Assembly: GCA_027622495.1 (NCBI GenBank)
Contig: JAQBYL010000007.1
Coordinates: forward strand, 1-26,619
DNA: 26,619 bases
Source: Pseudomonadota bacterium
Lineage (GTDB): Bacteria > Pseudomonadota > Gammaproteobacteria > Pseudomonadales > Azotimanducaceae
Direction of reading: 5' to 3'
Positions within the stretch are counted from its first letter, which is position 1, and every line of letters begins with the position of its first letter. The notes beneath the pieces were generated by a model, which was given only the letters and a program-made list of their open reading frames with translations, made no database searches and was not told where the DNA came from. Both the position numbers and the translations under genes were made by a program. This document shows, piece after piece, positions 23,851 through 26,619 of the stretch.

Positions 23851-24558
23851 TTATGCTACTTCTGGCGTAAACAGGTAGCCTGTACCGTGAATGGTTGCAA
23901 TGATCTTGGCGCTGGCAGCCCGTTCGCCGAGCTTTTTGCGCAACTGGCCGACCAGCACGTCAATATAGCGGTCGTCGGGAAACCATTCGCGATTGCGGAT
24001 GCGGTTCATCAGCTGATCCCGGTTCATCACTTCGCCGGCCTTTTCCATGAAGGCCAGCAGCAGCTGATATTCGCCGGCTGACAGTTGGTTGACCTCACCA
24101 TCGGGGGAGGTCAGCTCGCGTTTGCTCAGATCGAGACACCAGCCGTCGAAACGCCGGACATGGTGCTTGCGGCGCTGGCTTTGCTGGATGTGCACGCGGC
24201 GGATCAGATTACGCGCACGGCTCAACAGTTCGCGCGGATCAAACGGTTTGGTCACATAGTCATCGGCGCCGCTTTCGAGGCCGAGAATTCTGTCGATCTG
24301 TTCCTGCTTGCTGGTGACGAGAATAATGCCCACATCAGATTGGGCGCGGATTTCTCTTGTCAGCGTCAGGCCGTCCTTGCCGGGCAGCTTGATGTCGAGC
24401 AGAACCGCGATGATGTCGGATCCTGTCGCCATAGACAGAACTTCTTCTCCGGACCCGGTAGAAGAGACTTTGTAGCCTTCCTCTTCGAAGTACGAGACCA
24501 GCTGTTCACGGGTTATTGGCTCGTCTTCGACTACGAGTATGTGTTCCTGTTCCACCAT
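23851..24558 (-). CDS. OmpR/TorR-type DNA-binding response regulator
   Basis: From ATG 24558, after an AGGG four bases upstream, the product has 235 residues. The receiver domain has the acidic pocket VVEDE, phospho-acceptor Asp55 (LLDIKLPG), a Thr82 switch (ILVTSK) and Lys104 (DYVTKPFD). A winged-helix DNA-binding domain fills about 137-232 (LSAGEYQLLLAF, YIDVLVGQLRKKLG, TIHGTGYLF). The stretch GIILVTSKQEQIDRILGLE resembles E. coli TorR, and ArcA is the next best match from memory. TorR and ArcA take phosphate from unorthodox HK-REC-HPt kinases. The gene immediately downstream on the same strand is just such a kinase, 120 bp away, so the two probably form one system. Target genes are unknown. 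Confidence 0.94.
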   Translation of the reverse strand: MVEQEHILVVEDEPITREQLVSYFEEEGYKVSSTGSGEEVLSMATGSDIIAVLLDIKLPGKDGLTLTREIRAQSDVGIILVTSKQEQIDRILGLESGADDYVTKPFDPRELLSRARNLIRRVHIQQSQRRKHHVRRFDGWCLDLSKRELTSPDGEVNQLSAGEYQLLLAFMEKAGEVMNRDQLMNRIRNREWFPDDRYIDVLVGQLRKKLGERAASAKIIATIHGTGYLFTPEVA

Positions 24559-24578
24559 GGTTCCCTGTCCTGTCGGAA

Positions 24579-24592
24579 CCCTTTTATAAGGG
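24579..24592. promoter_or_regulatory. palindrome CCCTTTTATAAGGG upstream of the response regulator
   Basis: This inverted repeat (arms CCCTT and AAGGG) lies about 20 bp before the regulator start, in the 122-bp divergent space shared with yheU. On the minus strand it contains TATAAA, a possible -10 element, with TTACTT 16 bases upstream as a weak -35. An operator overlapping the promoter would fit autoregulation, but this is inference. Confidence 0.35.
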
Positions 24593-24680
24593 CATAATGA
24601 ATGCAAGTAACGCACCTTGCCCCGGTGAATTCAAGGCTGGTGCGGTGTTTTGCGGACCAGGTCACTGAAGCCGTGGGTGC

Positions 24681-24890
24681 ATGATCAAAATTCCTGTCGA
24701 GAGCCTCAGTATTGACGCTTTGAAAGGCCTCATCGAGACGTTTGTGCTGCGCGAAGGAACCGACTACGGGCACCGCGACATCTCACTCGAAGAGAAAACC
24801 CGCGCCGTCAGGCGAGCGTTGCAAACCGGCGAGGCGATTATTGTCTACGATCCGGAAACGGCCACCACCAATATTGTCACAACACCGTAA
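24681..24890 (+). CDS. yheU: YheU family protein (UPF0270)
   Basis: The 69-residue product matches the YheU pattern throughout: IPVESLS at the start, LIETFVLREGTDYG (17-30), then a basic helix (LEEKTRAVRRALQTGEA) and a beta-strand ending IIVYD. It is a small cytoplasmic protein of unknown function in gammaproteobacteria. The ATG at 24681 has only a weak G-rich stretch upstream. It is divergent from the response regulator. The 192 bases after its stop contain TTGACA near 24949-24954 without a matching -10, and nothing else I can name. Confidence 0.92.
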   Translation: MIKIPVESLSIDALKGLIETFVLREGTDYGHRDISLEEKTRAVRRALQTGEAIIVYDPETATTNIVTTP

Positions 24891-25082
24891 ATCCGCCGTC
24901 GAAAGAAAGTGAATCTGCGCTGAGCGATCCGATTGGTTGAGCAGTTATATTGACATTCAACTCCCGTCGATCCTTTCCAGCCGTGAATTATGATGCGTAA
25001 CCCTTGACGCGTTTAACGGAAACTCCGGCCCCGACAGGCGAGGATGGCGCCCTGGATCAGGTTTGGTACAAGGACGCACAGG

Positions 25083-26165
25083 GTGAGAAATATCGGCTGG
25101 ACGAAGGCAAGGTTATATGTGGCCGGGTTGCTGCTGTGCTCGGTGTTTGCACAAACGGGTCATGCGGTGGGTACCACTGCCGGGCGCGAGATACGCAACA
25201 CAGCCCAGGTTGCGTTTGATATCGGTGGCGTGAGCTACCCCAGCATGTCGAGCAACACGGTGGCGACGTTTGTTGATGAGTTGATTGATGTCAGCGTGGT
25301 GAGCGACAACGGCGGGATTGTGCCGGTTGCGACCCCCGCGGCCAGTGCGCTGCTGCAGTTCACCGTCACCAACAACGGCAACGGCACCGAAACCTTCCGC
25401 ATCATTACTGAAGACGCGATCAGCGAAGGGGGGTTCGATCCCACCACGTTGAGCCTTTACCTGGAAACGAATGCAATTCCGGGTCTGCAGACGGGTGCTG
25501 GTGGTGACACCGTGTATACCGCCGGTGCAAATGACCCGACTCTCGGCCCTGACGCGACGCAGATTGTCTATGTCGACAACAGCATTCCAGGTGGCTTGCC
25601 CACCGGCAACGAAGGGCAGATCGAAATTCGCGCCATCGCCACCACGGTGATCGCGCAGACCGGAACCGATGACCCGGCCAGTGGTTCGTTCCCGGTACCG
25701 GGCGACTCATACGCCGGTGCTGGCGATCTCGGTGAAAATGGCGGCGGCAACGTCAACGCCGTGGTGGGTACCAGCCATGACACAGGCAATCTGATTCTGC
25801 GCACCTCGGGGACGTTTCGGGTAACGGAAGCCACGGTCACCATGAACAAGTCGGTCACCAGTGTGGTTGATCCGTTCGGCGGATCGACAGTGGTGCCTGG
25901 TTCTGTGCTGACCTATCAGCTGGATGTCACCGTGAACGGGGCAGGGTCTGTTGACAATTTTGTTGTCAGCGACCTGATTCCTGCGGATCTCGCCTTTGCT
26001 TCCGGCACATTGATGATCGATGGGGTTGCCGAAGATGATGACTTCATTCCGTTGGCAACAGACAATGCCGGTTTTAACGCAGGCACATCCACCGTCACCG
26101 TCGATCTGGGCACGGTTGGCGGAGGCAGCGTTGTCAGCATTGTTTTTGAAGCGGCGCTCAGATAG
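25083..26165 (+). CDS. secreted DUF11-like surface protein
   Basis: From GTG 25083, eight bases after AGGA, the protein has 360 residues. A classical signal peptide follows (basic MRNIGWTKAR, hydrophobic LYVAGLLLCSVF, cleavage near GHA). An ATG at 25044 in the same frame gives 373 residues but puts a long polar stretch before the signal. The mature part is acidic, poor in Cys and rich in Thr, Gly and Val. Two regions look like DUF11 or Ig-like repeats: LLQFTVTNNGNGTETFRI in the first third and VLTYQLDVTVNGAG near the end, followed by VSDLIPADLAFASGTL. DUF11 proteins are usually cell-surface or outer-membrane associated, without a defined function. A similar gene follows in the same direction. 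Confidence 0.85.
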   Translation: MRNIGWTKARLYVAGLLLCSVFAQTGHAVGTTAGREIRNTAQVAFDIGGVSYPSMSSNTVATFVDELIDVSVVSDNGGIVPVATPAASALLQFTVTNNGNGTETFRIITEDAISEGGFDPTTLSLYLETNAIPGLQTGAGGDTVYTAGANDPTLGPDATQIVYVDNSIPGGLPTGNEGQIEIRAIATTVIAQTGTDDPASGSFPVPGDSYAGAGDLGENGGGNVNAVVGTSHDTGNLILRTSGTFRVTEATVTMNKSVTSVVDPFGGSTVVPGSVLTYQLDVTVNGAGSVDNFVVSDLIPADLAFASGTLMIDGVAEDDDFIPLATDNAGFNAGTSTVTVDLGTVGGGSVVSIVFEAALR

Positions 26166-26200
26166 CCGGTTCAGATAGCCAAAGGTTGCAAGGAGAAGAA

Positions 26201-26619
26201 ATGCAGCGTCAGTACAAGGATCGATTCACGCTCATAAGGGGCACCTTGTGTGCGGGCACCCTGGGTGCCCTCATGATGGGTCTTGCGGGTGCCGCGCACG
26301 CGCAGATCGATCTGACAAATTCGGTGAAGAAGGTAGTGTCATCTGTGGGTGCAGGTGGTGATGTGCTGCTGGAACTGGTGCCGGCGGAGAGCGTCGTGCC
26401 CGGGGATGAGTTGCGCTACACCATCACGTTCACCAACAGCGGCACGGATCTGGTGGATGCCCGAAGCGTCGTGATCACCAATCCGATACCGGAAAACACC
26501 GTTTATCTGGAAGGAACCGCATTTGGCACCGGCACGCAGATCGTTTTTTCGATCGACAGTGGCGAGACATTTGCGGGTGCAGAAGAACTGAGCATGATCG
26601 AGGATGGCGTAGAAGTGCC
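26201..26619 (+). CDS. secreted DUF11-like protein, cut by the right edge
   Basis: ATG 26201 follows a strong AAGGAGA, and the frame stays open to the window edge (139 complete codons). The signal peptide has a basic start (MQRQYKDR) and a hydrophobic core (LGALMMGLAG), with cleavage near AHA at residue 34. The mature part shows the DUF11 pattern VVPGDELRYTITFTNSGT (66-83), VITNPIPENTVYLEG and IVFSIDSGETF. It is 35 bp after the previous DUF11-like gene and probably in the same operon. The C-terminus and full size are unknown. In the gap the 9-mer CAGATAGCC occurs twice, overlapping the previous stop. Confidence 0.85.
   Translation, partial: MQRQYKDRFTLIRGTLCAGTLGALMMGLAGAAHAQIDLTNSVKKVVSSVGAGGDVLLELVPAESVVPGDELRYTITFTNSGTDLVDARSVVITNPIPENTVYLEGTAFGTGTQIVFSIDSGETFAGAEELSMIEDGVEV

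Overview
The window looks like chromosomal DNA of a Gram-negative gammaproteobacterium with moderately high GC. The evidence is YbbA/YbbP/TesA, YaaA, YheU, TtcA, TrhO, BolA, Prc and DUF1244 homologues, a sigma-32-type heat-shock promoter, a lipobox lipoprotein and Sec signal peptides. No phage, insertion sequence, CRISPR array, rRNA or tRNA gene was recognised. Nearly all the DNA is coding.

Left part (1-9907). A Lon-family protease gene, cut by the left edge, is read leftward from a near-consensus sigma-32 promoter. Divergent to it is a threonyl-tRNA synthetase gene. Its 5' region holds a possible Thr- and Trp-containing leader peptide followed by an intrinsic-terminator hairpin. The synthetase lacks the usual N-terminal TGS domain and lies outside the usual infC/rplT/pheST setting. 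A 19-bp tandem repeat separates it from a convergent tail-specific protease (Prc). Then come an FKBP-type lipoprotein foldase, a frameshifted scrap of a pentapeptide-repeat gene, a two-helix small membrane protein, signal peptidase I, a DUF1244 protein and a TerC-family membrane protein. Much of this stretch concerns envelope protein maturation and quality control.

Middle part (9908-17424). YaaA (peroxide stress) is divergent from a PP2C phosphatase. A BolA-like gene and trhO follow. tesA is divergent from ybbA by only 6 bp, and ybbA-ybbP-ttcA form a chain of 4-bp start/stop overlaps (ATGA, GTGA), so they are very likely one operon.

Right part (17425-26619). The standout is a leftward signalling locus: a TorR/OmpR-type response regulator followed by a kinase of about 1,930 residues. 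The kinase joins a Ser/Thr kinase domain, a P-loop ATPase, a helical repeat region, GAF, PAS, HisKA, HATPase and a receiver. An HPt domain continues from the receiver in another reading frame. A one-base difference at a CCC run separates the two frames; read through, it would give an unorthodox HK-REC-HPt relay of about 2,092 residues, able in principle to feed the neighbouring regulator. The window ends with yheU and two secreted DUF11-like proteins, the second cut by the right edge.

All assignments come from reading the sequence and from remembered family motifs. No database search, structure prediction or folding calculation was run.
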